Source: Mesaphorura yosii (taxonomy: Eukaryota > Arthropoda > Collembola > Poduromorpha > Tullbergiidae). Taken from it: DNA of 64,000 nucleotides. The notes beneath the pieces are model-generated. The model made no database searches. It was not told the origin of the DNA and saw only the letters and a list, made by a program, of their open reading frames with translations. Shown piece after piece: positions 1 through 11,605 of this stretch (within the stretch, counting starts at the first letter, position 1; the number at the start of each line of letters is the position of its first letter). The translations under genes were made by a program, and so were the position numbers. Location of the stretch: contig WIXG01000084.1 of assembly GCA_009869945.1 (NCBI GenBank), positions 124,001 to 188,000 of the forward strand. The letters run 5' to 3'.

Positions 1-137
1 AATCCACATGCACTGTCATTGTGCAACTCCATGAGAATACTGGCACATTTGTACCCGTAATTCTCAGGAGGCACTGCATAGTGCTTACTTTTATTGTGGA
101 ATAATTAAGTTCGGAATTCAACGGGTTGATGGTATAC

Positions 138-747
138 CTGTCTGGCGATCCACAGTATGTCTAAATTGGTTAATTGGTGGTGGAATTTTAAGCCTCTCTT
201 CAAGAACCTTCTTCTGGCGTTGCACACGAATGTATCTTGGCCATTTAATGAAGCGACTCAAGTCACGAGTTGGCTGAACATCTTGTCCAATTCCAAAATT
301 CCGGACTCTCTTCTCGAATAGCGGATTAAGCTTCTTCTTTTGCTCGACCCTCTTCGTGGCTAAAGCTGGGGCAGCTGCCACTTTCTTGCCAGTTCCCTTC
401 TTCTTGATAGGCTAGAAACAGAACAGAGCATACAATTAGCGATCAGCTACCCACATATGGATGCAGCATCAGTGCTTGCCAGATCCAGATCCAATCCACT
501 TTAATCATCCCACGGCAATTAAAGTTCTCAGATGGAGGTGCATGTTCTTTTTTAATCAGAACTCATTCGAATTTAGTAGAAGATTTATCATCATTGAAAT
601 AGATTAGCCTTTAATTTGAAAACCTAAGGAGCCCTCGTACACTACGCGTTCATAGTTCCAGTCACTACAGTTCAGAGTTCAGTAGGACCACTGATAAAAT
701 ATTCGAAATGTAGAAATATTTACTTGGCTTACCTTCTTTTGAACCAT
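138..747 (-). CDS. RPL7A: 60S ribosomal protein L7a (eL8), 5' part; gene leaves the window
   Basis: This encodes a structural protein of the large cytosolic ribosomal subunit. Two coding exons are visible: 733-747 (five codons, MVQKK) and 138-411, joined by a 321-base intron with GT and AG ends. The protein begins [15 protein letters not shown] and continues with family-typical stretches such as [19 protein letters not shown] and [20 protein letters not shown]. It stops at DRQT, where the family continues with ATQLF. A good donor follows at 137, so the remaining exons lie left of position 1 and positions 1-137 are intron. The start is the ATG at 747, within a very short first exon as is usual for ribosomal protein genes. 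Identity is seen directly from the sequence and is certain. Introns of this gene carry snoRNAs in some animals, but I could not identify one here. Confidence 0.97.
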
Positions 748-1275
748 TTTGATGTAGAGTGTAACTAATCTGTAGAAACTAACTCGACTTTAATTAATTT
801 AGAACCCCACGGATCCAAAACACAATTAACACGTCAACGCTCCTCTACGAGTTGTTGCAATATGCCGTGTGCTTGCCATGCATAGCTTGCAAACGAGCAA
901 CCACGCCGGCAAGTGATTGGAAGCATGGCCTACGTTCTTTTGTAACTCCTTCATAAATGCGTTGCATGGCGCACGCGGTATTTAGTCTAAACTAGGTTCT
1001 TGACAAAATGCGCGAATCTCACCAAGAAGTTGAATGACTCGGTGAAATTTCGAACCCAATCGAGCATACCCCCGCACGACTTGCACCTGTCATTAAAATT
1101 AACGTACCAGTGATTAAACACAACACTGATTGGATTCAAGAACCAATTTTCTTGTTCATTCGAAAAGCAAAAAGCAGGTACGGTTTGATTTTCGTTTATC
1201 GTGTTTCGTTCTTGACATGAGTCAACAGCGATTCTAACAGCTTACGTTACGTTTGTAATTTAGAACATCGTAATC
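748..1275. promoter_or_regulatory. Divergent intergenic region between RPL7A and PSMD13
   Basis: These 528 bases separate two head-to-head housekeeping genes and must hold both promoters and 5' untranslated regions. I see no TATA box in a sensible place and no clear coding segment. A shared, TATA-less bidirectional promoter is an inference from the geometry. Confidence 0.5.
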
Positions 1276-2758
1276 ATGGCTCTCGACGTGAGTGGATACC
1301 TTCGTGAACAAGAGCAGAAAGCCTCCCAGGCAGCGCTCAGTGGAGGCAGTGATGAACTGGCAAATCAATGGGCAGAACTTGACAAATTGTACACGAAAAA
1401 ATTATGGCATCAGTTGACAGTCACACTGCTGCAATTTGCGAACAACAAGAATGTGAACTTGGTCGAATTGTACGAGAAGTTCGTCAGAGACTTTGAGATG
1501 AGGTGAGCAGAACGAAATGTGACACGCGGTGGACTGGCACTGAGTGGATCTTGTTTAAATAGCCATTCCGGAATTGATAAAATCGACTTTATCTTTGGCT
1601 GTTCAATTTGCAGAATCAATCCATTATCCTTCACGGAACTTGTTATACTTATTCTTGGGCAAATACCTTCATCAGATGATCAACTTGCTTTCTTGGAGAA
1701 AAATGAACCAAAAATTAAGGCTAGCAAGGAAGCGCAAGCTTTGTGCAAGCTCACAAAAGGAAAAATTAAGTTGGATCAGAAGAAATATCAAGAAACGAAG
1801 GTACGGAATTGGTTTGCAATGCACGTAAAGTTTTGAGAACTTATTGTTAAGAGTGATGTTTCTCTGTCCTCTGCGTAGGATATTCTTGAAGAAGTCGAAG
1901 AAATGCTGAACGCAATGGATGGCATTTGCACAGTTCACGGCCGATTCTACTTACTCCAGAGTGGGCTTCATCATCATCTAAACGAAACATCGGAGTATTA
2001 TCGCAGTGCTCTTAAGTACTTGGGATGTACTCCATTGGAGGCGTTGACACTTGAGGAAAAACGTGAACACGCAGAAAAGTTGACGGTTGCTGCAATTACT
2101 GGCGAAAATGTTTACAATTTTGGAGAATTGGTAATTTGATGAGCGTAGGATTTTCCCCTATTTCCAACATCAAACATGCCTCAAATCCTTTACCTTTGTT
2201 AGTTGGCTCATCCCGTGCTAAACTCTCTGAAAGGAACCACAAAGAAATGGCTGATTGATCTTTTAATCGCATTCAACTCTGGGAATCTGAAAGACTTCAG
2301 GAAATTGAAACACAACTGGGAAACTGTTAAGGCGTTCAAGGAGAATGCGAAAGAACTTGAAACAAAAATTAAGCTGCTGTGTATCATGGAGATGACATTC
2401 AAGAGACCCGCAACAGAGAGACAACTGCACTTTTCTGAAATCGCGAAAGAGGCCGAGCTGACTGAAGACCAAGTGGAGTTGTATGTAATGAAGGCCATTG
2501 CTAAAGGGCTTGTGAAGGGTCGCATTGATGAAGTGGATCGCAAAGTCCATATGACGTGGGTCCAACCTCGCGTTTTGGATCGGGGCCAGGTAACAACTAT
2601 AAAATTGTGTCTCGAAATTCTAACTCATGCCACATAACTTACCATTTTCACCTTTGTTATAGATTGGAAGCTTAATTTCCCGTTTGGATGGATGGAAGAA
2701 GGAAATTGAAAGTATTGAGTCCTTGGTTGAAAAGAATGCGTCTGATATTCTAATGTAA
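1276..2758 (+). CDS. PSMD13: 26S proteasome non-ATPase regulatory subunit 13 (Rpn9)
   Basis: This is a PCI-domain subunit of the 19S lid of the 26S proteasome. Exons are 1276-1502, 1614-1800, 1879-2130, 2203-2589 and 2663-2758, giving 382 residues against about 376 in human. Family landmarks include the N-terminal helices (YTKKLWHQLTVTLLQF), the middle stretch FNFGELLAHPVL, and the PCI winged-helix part (RPATERQLHFSEIAKEAEL, then LVKGRIDEVDRKVHMTWVQP). All joins keep phase. The ATG at 1276 gives the expected MALDVSGYLREQE-type start. An AATAAA signal lies about 8 bases past the stop, at 2766. The introns are 72-111 bases. It is convergent with TFB1M, whose coding end is only about 230 bases away. 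Confidence 0.96.
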
Positions 2759-2985
2759 TTTAAAAAATAAAGCTTGCATTCTCAGTACATTTTTACAAGT
2801 CAGTCGAATAGTTAAATTATTAATTAATGAGCTCATCTAATTTAATACCGGGAATAATAAACTTTGCTTTTTAATAAAAGATTAATCTCATCATTCAAGT
2901 CACACTTCTAGCACATTTATTCAGTTCGTTTGACTGTATGATTTAATTACAACTGCAACTGTAAATATGTACAACTGCATTTACT

Positions 2986-4422
<1,437 letters not shown>

Positions 4423-4571
4423 TCTCGCTAATGAAGATCACTTTCACGGGAAAATTTGTCAGGTTTGAAGGACAAAACGTAAAGTTCTCACTGACAAACA
4501 CTGTTTACTATAGTTTGAGTTGATTTGGTACAAAGCAACTAAAGGTCTATAAAGTCTGTCACAGCTTAGAT

Positions 4572-5063
4572 TCAGTTCTTCGCTTTATCATCGAATCCTT
4601 CGTCGAGGAACTTTTCATTTCCAACAGCCCAAATTGAGTAACCAAATATTGCCATTACTCCAATTCCAAGCCCCACTCCAGTAAGAATGTTGGAACGTCG
4701 AACTCGTCTCAGCTTTCGTACACGGTCTGGAAATGGAATTATGCAGAATTAAGCTTGCCATGATCACAGCCATATTATATCCTACTCGCAAGTTTTGAAT
4801 GCGGTTTAACGGCTTGGAGTTAAATGTTCAGTCTTGTTTCAAACGCGCTCATGTGCCGGCTATTTCATTTCATTAATTCGTTTGATTCTTTATACATCTT
4901 AATTGATAATCTTAGTATTTAGCGGTTCAGTTGCCAATTAACGCGTACCTGCATTTTGCTCTTCTACCATCTTCATGTACATGAGCTGTGCTTGCGATAG
5001 CTTATGTTTTGTCAAATCGACTTTCGTCACCAACTCTTGCGGATTTGGATCAGGTTGCGCCAT
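4572..5063 (-). CDS. COA3: Cytochrome c oxidase assembly factor 3 (CCDC56)
   Basis: This small inner mitochondrial membrane protein is needed to assemble complex IV and, in known relatives, to stabilise newly made COX1. Exons are 4949-5063 and 4572-4726, giving 89 residues. The core RRVRRSNILTGVGLGIGVMA, one membrane helix ending FGYSIWAV, then EKFLDE matches COA3. The N-terminal half (LTKHKLSQAQLMYMKMVEEQ) is helical and charged, as in the family. The start is the ATG at 5063, the only one giving full length. It lies head-to-head with ERCC1 (323 bases) and directly upstream of TFB1M on the same strand. Confidence 0.93.
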
Positions 5064-5386
5064 GTTAAATAATTAATTGCAGGCAAAGCGGCCCAAATCC
5101 AGCGTCAGCAATTGAAGAAGTCAGCCGTCCATCTTCTCTTCTAACTTTCACAGCTACTGGTTCGCGGATTTCGGTGAGTGTTAATCACTGCTGAGAGGAA
5201 ATCTACAGAAGAATTAGTTCAGCAATGCAACATGAAATTACCTGAAAAGTGTGCGCATTTGCAGTGTCTTCAGGTTGAAATGAAACGGCGCGCTTCTTGA
5301 CTCCCAGTTTCATCTCATCTGTCTCAAATTTGAATTTCACCCGTATGATCAATTTAAACTTAGAAATTCTGCTAAGGACTTAAAAA
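5064..5386. promoter_or_regulatory. Divergent promoter region between COA3 and ERCC1
   Basis: These 323 bases lie between the two start codons, which point away from each other. The region must drive COA3 (and perhaps TFB1M) leftward and ERCC1 rightward. No TATA box or coding segment is visible. An untranslated exon of either gene could lie here. Confidence 0.5.
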
Positions 5387-6441
5387 ATGGCTGACGAAGT
5401 AGACGAGGTAGAAATGCTTGAAGCATGTCATCCATCTGACGACGTCCTCCCAAGCGCTGGCGCTCAGTTCGGTTCGATGCAAAATCGTCCTTCGGATGAA
5501 CTGCAATCGGTTCCGGACGCTCAAGCTGTGTTGGGTCCGCAAGCGCTAGCAACGTCTTCAAGGGAGCCAGTCACACTGCGAGGAGCTGCTCCATCGAAAA
5601 ACAGTATTCTAGTCAATCCACGGCAGGTAAGGTAACATTCCAGCTGTAAACTTAACGTAATTAGCGACGGCAGTCAAAGATTGTGCTATTTGATTGTCTT
5701 TTTGCAATCCACAGAGAGGAAATCCTATCCTAAAGTTTGTACGTAGCGTGCCTTGGGAGTATGCCGAGATTGTTCCAGACTACGTCATGGGGGCTTCCAC
5801 TTGTGCCCTTTTTCTGAGTGTGAGATACCACAACTTACATCCAGACTATATTCATGAGCGCCTGAAGGAGCTCAAGCAAACGTACGCACTGCGCGTGCTA
5901 TTAGTTCAGGTAACAGTAAACCCCATAAAGGTTATATGACTTACTCCCAAATCTCGTTATTCATGAAATGTGTGCTCACATTGAAGGTTGACGTATCTGA
6001 CCCGTTCCCCATCATAAAGACCCTAACGCACATCAGCATGCTGGCGGGACTAACATTGCTGCCGGCGTACAGTCCCGAAGAAGCTGGAAAGATCCTTGAG
6101 AATTACAAAGTCTATGAGAACAAACCGGTGGATTTTATTCAAGAGAAGCAGGATCCGAGTATCCTGCAGCAAGTAAGGGCTTCGGCTACGGCCGTACGAA
6201 TTAACAGACAAAAGAGTATTTTGCAAGTTATTAATTTGTACAGGTCATGGATGCGTTGACATCGATTAGATCCGTCAATAAAACCGACGCTACAACTTTA
6301 ATTACAGTATTTGGCAGTCTGGCAGAAATTGTAAAGGCTTCACCTGAGAAGCTTGCGCTATGTCCAGGATTTGGTCCCCAGAAGGCTCAGCGAGTACACG
6401 TTGCACTACACGCGAAGTTCAAATCGGAACAGAAGCCTTGA
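5387..6441 (+). CDS. ERCC1: DNA excision repair protein ERCC1
   Basis: This is the non-catalytic partner of XPF in the structure-specific endonuclease that cuts 5' of lesions in nucleotide excision and crosslink repair. Exons are 5387-5626, 5715-5909, 5987-6172 and 6244-6441, giving 272 residues. The variable acidic N terminus is followed by the conserved central domain ([19 protein letters not shown], then [19 protein letters not shown]). The C-terminal double helix-hairpin-helix follows, with [15 protein letters not shown] and [12 protein letters not shown]. That last domain is the XPF dimerisation surface. Introns are 71-88 bases and all phases agree. AATAAA lies at about 6488. No Cys or catalytic site is expected in this subunit, so nothing essential is missing. 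It is divergent from COA3. Confidence 0.96.
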
Positions 6442-6718
6442 CTTTTTCAATTTTTGTAACTTTTGTCAAGCAATCATACAGGCAAATAATAAAGGCGTCC
6501 TAAAATGTTTCCATGTGTGTGGTCTTCTTATCTCAATGCCACTAACAAACATCTGTATTCGCTAAAAAATATTTCAACAGAAGCATTGGAAAATGAAGAT
6601 GGTTGAATCCAGAGTCGCTGCGATATCGATAAGGATGAGATAATTATTATAGCTCAGCGCAGGGTCCACATTTTTTCGATAACCCGATTAAATACCATTA
6701 TTTTCGAAATTCGACGTG

Positions 6719-9700
6719 ATGTTGCAGAATATTCAAGTCCAAGAAATACCGCGTTCCAAACTTAACTCTGACTTCTTCGACGAGCCCCACCTGAACAATG
6801 AAGGTGTCCAATTGCACTATCATAATGAAAGACAACATCAACACGAACAACTTCAAATCTCGACGACCAAGCGACTCTCAACCCAGCCGCCGGTAATCCA
6901 TAAGGATGAAAGCAATTCCGATCCAAACGAGAAGCTTGTCAGTGGAAAATCTCAGCCTCAAGGTCAGATTTGGGTTCGCCTGAGACCAACGCCACGCTAC
7001 GATGATAACATCTTCGAAATTGGGGAGGATGGAACGGTAAACCTCCAATTAATTAGAGGAAAAGCATCGCTATTGTTCGATCGAACACTGCTCAGCCAAC
7101 CATGTGCTTGTATTTCAGACCCTAAAGCTTTTAGTCGACCGGAAGGAGGACAGACTTTTGGACCGCATGCTGAAAGACGGTGTACTCCAGGGCGACGATC
7201 TTGCGAAATCTCTCACTCTTAAAGTCGACGGTATACTACACAATGCTAGTCAAGAAGAGGCGTACACATCCGTTGTCGAGGACGTAGTAATCAAGGCCAT
7301 GGATGGCACCTCAGGAATTGTCATGTTAATGGGACCAGAAGTTTCAGGCAAAAGTTTCACCCTATTCGGGACTCCAAAGAAATACGAGGTAATTAATTGG
7401 CCGGTCATAAATTAATTCATGGCCGGTCATGAATTTCACTGATATTGTGTGGTATTGCCCTTGTAGTACCGTGGCTTGGTACCTCGTGCATTGGAAATGG
7501 TTTTTGAAATAGCTGAGATGAAGCAAGATGAATTTCAATATCGAATTCAATTGGGCGTTGTCGAGATCCGAGAAAATCGAATCAAAGATTTGTTCAAGTT
7601 GGGCACGTCCGAAGTACTTCGAATCGGCAAAGATGGACCCCATGTGAGTTTAATTGATTTCCAGGCTGTTTGTTGAGTAAAGATTTGTAGATCAACTGAA
7701 TAATCACAAGATGTGGCATGAATTTGTGCCAGGGAATGTTCAAAGATATCACATCAGTCGAACTGGCCCTCACCCTTTTGATGGTAGCCTTGTCTGGTCA
7801 GAAAACAATTGCTCGCGAAAGTTATGCCAAATTTCACACACTTGTGATTGTTGATATACATGGCGAGAGAATATCCGAAGAAGGAAAGCGGAGTTTCGAT
7901 TCCCGGGTATGAAGATAGTCAACAACATGCCGTCATTCGTTCTCGGAATCATAGGTAGTGATTTATAAATGTACAGATCACATTCGGCAAGATTGCTTCA
8001 ATACCAAAACGAGAAATGACCCTAGGAAGTCACGATAGCCTCGAAAATTTGGATGTGGGCCACTGCATAAGGAATCGTCCAAAAACAAACAAATCAAATG
8101 CCTGGACTGACGTACACAAAATGCCGTACCAAAGACCAAAGAGTTGCTGCACAATTAAGAACGGCCCAACTGGCGAATCAATTCAGATTCGTCGCGATTT
8201 GTTTCAACTGGAACAAATGCTCATGCAGCTAAATGAACTTCAAAGGCTGGATAGGATATACACGACGGTAAGTGGGTCATTGGTGTTCTGTTCGAGGGCG
8301 AGGGGTTCGAACTTGGGAGACATGTAATCTATTCATAGACTCAACGCTCGGGAGTGGTGATGTTGATGAAACGCTCAAATGCAGCACCTTCGCAGTTTTT
8401 CCGGCAGTGCAAACTCGCGCAGTGTCTTCAGGACATTGTGACAGGTTCGTCGGAAGTCAGGATCGTCCTCACCATCCGCCCTGAGCGGCAGTACCTGCAT
8501 TCGTCCCTAGAAACCATACGATTTGCGCAAAAAATCAAATGTGTACCGACCGACTTTTTTCGGTCATCACATGCCAACGCTGTGCGTGAAGCTTTGCGCC
8601 GTGAAAGTGACAACCTGAGAAAGGAATTGCTCGCGCTTCATGAAGAGAAGATCCGAGCGCGACTGGGACATGGAACTGAAGTTGGAATGGGGCAGCAGCC
8701 GAATATTCTTCGCATGCGGATTAACGAAACGCAAGATTTTCTTGAAGGGAAGATTCCTGAGATCAAGATCGTGGACCGAGACCAGGTCAAAGTGATGTTT
8801 GAGACGATAAGACAAATATGGAAGCTTGCGGCTGAACATCAATCCCAGAAGGAGTTGGATACTCGTTCTTCAGTGCATCAAACGACTCAATTTCCAGATG
8901 GTACGACGACCTCGACCTGACCGCTTGCCGCACACCTTTAACTCATGATGTTTTTTTTCGAAATTTAGATGCAAAAGTTAACAGGAAGAAATCACGGGCA
9001 AACTCTATAAATGGTTCACGCAGACCGTTAATGGAGCGGAAGAAGCGAGGGTCTAAAGGTAGCAGGAGCAGTAAGGACAGACTTCCGCCCATTGCGGAAG
9101 ACACTCAAGTGAACGGCGAGGCTGAAACGGTTAGGCAGTGTCATTCTTCAGTTCAGTTTGAAATATTTGCTCAGAACTCGTTCATAATTTGATTGCAGGT
9201 CGTGGCTACTGGACATCAAACGACGAATCTGATTGATTCGACACACGCGTAAGTCTTGTGTTCATCTGAATTTTGAAAGCTGCTTCGTCTGTTGCCTTTA
9301 ATGCTTCTTGCTTGCCAGATTACATGCCGATGATCCAGTTGAAGCCTGGAAAGAGTTTGTTCACACTTTCCGTGGAGAAATGATTGTTGCTCAAATCAAT
9401 AGGCAAATCTCAGCCCATCACGACTGTGCGGATGAAATTAATGGAAATCTGGAGCCGGTTTGTACTATTGTGAGGGAGTGCCTTCACAAAATTTCTTCGT
9501 TGTTGCTTCGCGACATGAATCTCGATGAAGTGAGATGGTCCGACGAAGTGCACGCAAATATTAACACTAACACCAAAGGCGATCATTCTGACACTGGAGC
9601 TCATTCTCATGCAGCTAGAGTTGGGACTGCGAGTGGTCATCATTTCTTAGCTGAACTTGGTGTAAGATTCTAACATTAAGCGCACGATTTACCCAGGCTC

Positions 9701-10139
9701 CGTATTAAAGTGGATTCCACATTTTCAGGTTCTGGACGTGAATTGTGATGAATTCTTTCACAAAATGCTGGAACTCTGTCGTTCAGCACTCGAGCAGCAT
9801 GATCAGATTATAAAACAAAGCAAAGCGGAGTGTGAGCGTTTATTTATCCAGTTCAGTCATGGGAATGGGAAAATCCAACAGGAGTCGGCGACTATTGAAG
9901 AACACATTATCCATACCGCACCAGGTCAAATTGCGGACCAAACTGTGACGGCTGAGCGCGGAGAAGAGGCCGAAGGGCCGACGGGGCCGAGAATGAGCGC
10001 TGGTGACATTCTAGATTTTGACACGCTGCAGGGACGGTACGTGGAAGCCAGGCATTATGAGGAGATGAGCCTCCAAGCCAAGCGAATCGCAAAACAGCTC
10101 ATGAAGTATTACAGCCCACGACCAACTTGGATTTCTTAA
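6719..10139 (+). CDS. KIF9: Kinesin-9 family protein, KIF9-like, with degenerate motor
   Basis: By the family, this is an axonemal kinesin, usually on the central pair of motile cilia and sperm flagella. Ten exons: 6719-7036, 7119-7388, 7467-7643, 7733-7906, 7977-8267, 8339-8900, 8969-9129, 9199-9248, 9319-9661 and 9729-10139, giving 918 residues. The first beta strand is QIWVRLRPTP near residue 86. VDGILHNASQEEAY, YRGLVPRAL, FFRQCKLAQCLQDIV and LETIRFAQKIK match KIF9 in order. The P-loop is GPEVSGKS (about residues 178-185), keeping only GxxxxGKS. Switch I (normally NxxSSRSH) is ARESYAKFHT, and switch II (DLAGSE) is not found; the aligned region reads SIPKREM. The tail is acidic and partly helical. 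The true start is the ATG at 6719. AATAAA begins at 10143, four bases after the stop. KIF6 is the alternative name; KIF9 fits better. Confidence 0.88.
7398..7430. repeat. Short direct repeat in a kinesin intron
   Basis: The 11-mer TGGCCGGTCAT occurs at 7398-7408 and 7420-7430, 22 bases apart, inside the 78-base intron after exon 2 of the kinesin gene. It looks like a local duplication; no function is implied. Confidence 0.6.
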
Positions 10140-10290
10140 GCAAATAAAGGAAACCCTTCAGTCGACAAACCAACTTGAAACCATATACCTTTCAATCAAA
10201 TGCCCCAAATTCAGTATGATTGTATTTAAAGTAAACTTACGCACTTCAAATGCTTGTCAATTGTAAACATTTCTTCTGACTTGGGCGAGA

Positions 10291-10425
10291 TGTCTGTCTA
10301 CCGAAGGTGCGCTGATGCGGCGTGGACGTCCTGTGGCTTGTCATGCACTTCCTCCTGTCAGCTCACGGCGGACGCCGGATGCACACCAAATAAACTGTCA
10401 GCCATCAGAGTGTGCATTTCCTAAA
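10291..10425 (+). CDS. Small cysteine-rich ORF resembling part of a TIL (trypsin-inhibitor-like) domain
   Basis: An ATG at 10291 opens an ORF of about 43 codons reading MSVYRRCADAAWTSCGLSC and going on with TSSCQLTADAGCTPNKL to a TAA. The spacing C-x7-CGxxC-x3-C with a Trp just before the second Cys recalls the first half of TIL domains (C...WTxCG..C...C). The patch is clearly more GC-rich than its surroundings. It could also be an internal exon: an AG lies just before GTGCGC at about 10309. There is no signal peptide in this reading and the second half of a TIL domain is not seen. It may therefore be a partial gene, a remnant or chance. Confidence 0.25.
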
Positions 10426-10642
10426 CACTCGTAACATCAACAGAACGAATGTCACGAATTCAGTGCGAATCATGAATCATCGAATGGGTTCGATGAGACA
10501 CGACTTTGAATACACAGCCAATTACTTCAAGTATTCTTAACCTTTACCGTACGGAGGTCAACCTAAGAGTTCGTGCTTAACGGTTGTGTTAAGATTTTAA
10601 TTATTATACTTGATTTGACCTTGGCACCATGTAAGTAGTTAG

Positions 10643-11180
10643 TTGCAAAACACCCCAGAATCGGAAAATGGACCGATTGATTATCGGATCGTCCCTGTCA
10701 TGATACTGTACTCACTTATCGTGAATCCAGTCCTCTGTTGCATGTACAACGAAATATTCCAGTCTGAAGCAAAGGCGTGGGTCGTTTGGATCAAGATCAA
10801 GTTGGGGAGCGGATGCAGGAGAAGGCCTTCTAAACCAGTAATTGTGCTTCCCGGGACTCCAGGCCAAAAATGAGTATGTTGGACTCAGGGACTTTTCCGC
10901 GTCAATCGCTCCGAGTCGGAGCCTTACATCACAATATTGGGAAAGTCAGACCAGGAGGCACCAAGTGTAAGCATTGAAACTCATTTTCGTGGCGCATTAT
11001 TGCAGGAGGTGATGCATTAATTTCTTCATTCTATGCAGGATTTTAATGCCGGCAGCAGTATGTTATACTTATCTGGGAAATTCGACCGATCGAGTTTTTG
11101 ACCACATACCGCAATTGACAATTCCTCGTGGCAATGAGCTGCGGATCAAACGAACCGCAGGCTGGTCAAGAAAATTCTAA
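10643..11180 (+). other. Exon-like coding fragments, gene not resolved
   Basis: An open stretch at 10643-10873 reads VPVMILYSLIVNPVLCCMYN and later SKPVIVLPGTPGQK. A second at about 10885-10970 reads ESEPYITILGKSDQEAPS and ends at a GTAAGC donor. A third follows a TTCTATGCAG acceptor at 11039 and is open in two frames. The pieces look coding in composition, but I could not join them into one protein or name a family. They could be a small orphan gene or a decayed one. The family is unknown. Confidence 0.2.
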
Positions 11181-11429
11181 ATTTTAATCGTACTGAATGT
11201 GTACCTCAACTTGTTTCTGAAAAAGCAATAAATTCCAAAGTTTCCGAGATCGCGACAATATTTTTGCCTTACACCAAAATATTGGAAGGGGAAGACCAGG
11301 AACACCTGCTGTCAGTGCCTAGTGCTGAAAATGATTTTAAAATACCGAACTGTTGGAATGAATCTTGTTTCAAACTTTCGAGAGCTTATTCTCGCCAAGG
11401 GAAGGCATTTCTAAATATCTAAAATTTTA

Positions 11430-11605
11430 AATAATTTGTTCCAACAGAATTGTCTAGAAACAATTCTTCCAACAAAATTGTTTCCAGGCAATTTTTCCAC
11501 GACAATTGTTTCGACACAATTGTTCCAAGTCTCCAGAAAATTGTTTTCGACAATTGTTCTAACAATCCTTGACAAAACAAGAGCATTGTTTCCAGTCCCA
11601 ACCAG
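11430..11605. repeat. Degenerate tandem array of ACAATTGT palindromes
   Basis: About eight copies of ACAAT/ATTGT cores are packed into about 170 bases. Several are full palindromes (GACAATTGTTTC, ACACAATTGTTCC, GACAATTGTTCT). Spacing is about 13-16 bases, and adjoining TTCC or TTTCG gives the look of a worn tandem repeat. ACAAT is the core bound by SOX HMG proteins, and the palindromic form could take dimers. That function is an inference. Confidence 0.5.

Noticed and set aside
7037-7118. Continuous reading of kinesin exon 1 past 7036
   Set aside because: The frame stays open to 7222, but the residues stop looking like kinesin, and a GTAAAC donor with a TATTTCAG acceptor restores the KIF9 alignment.
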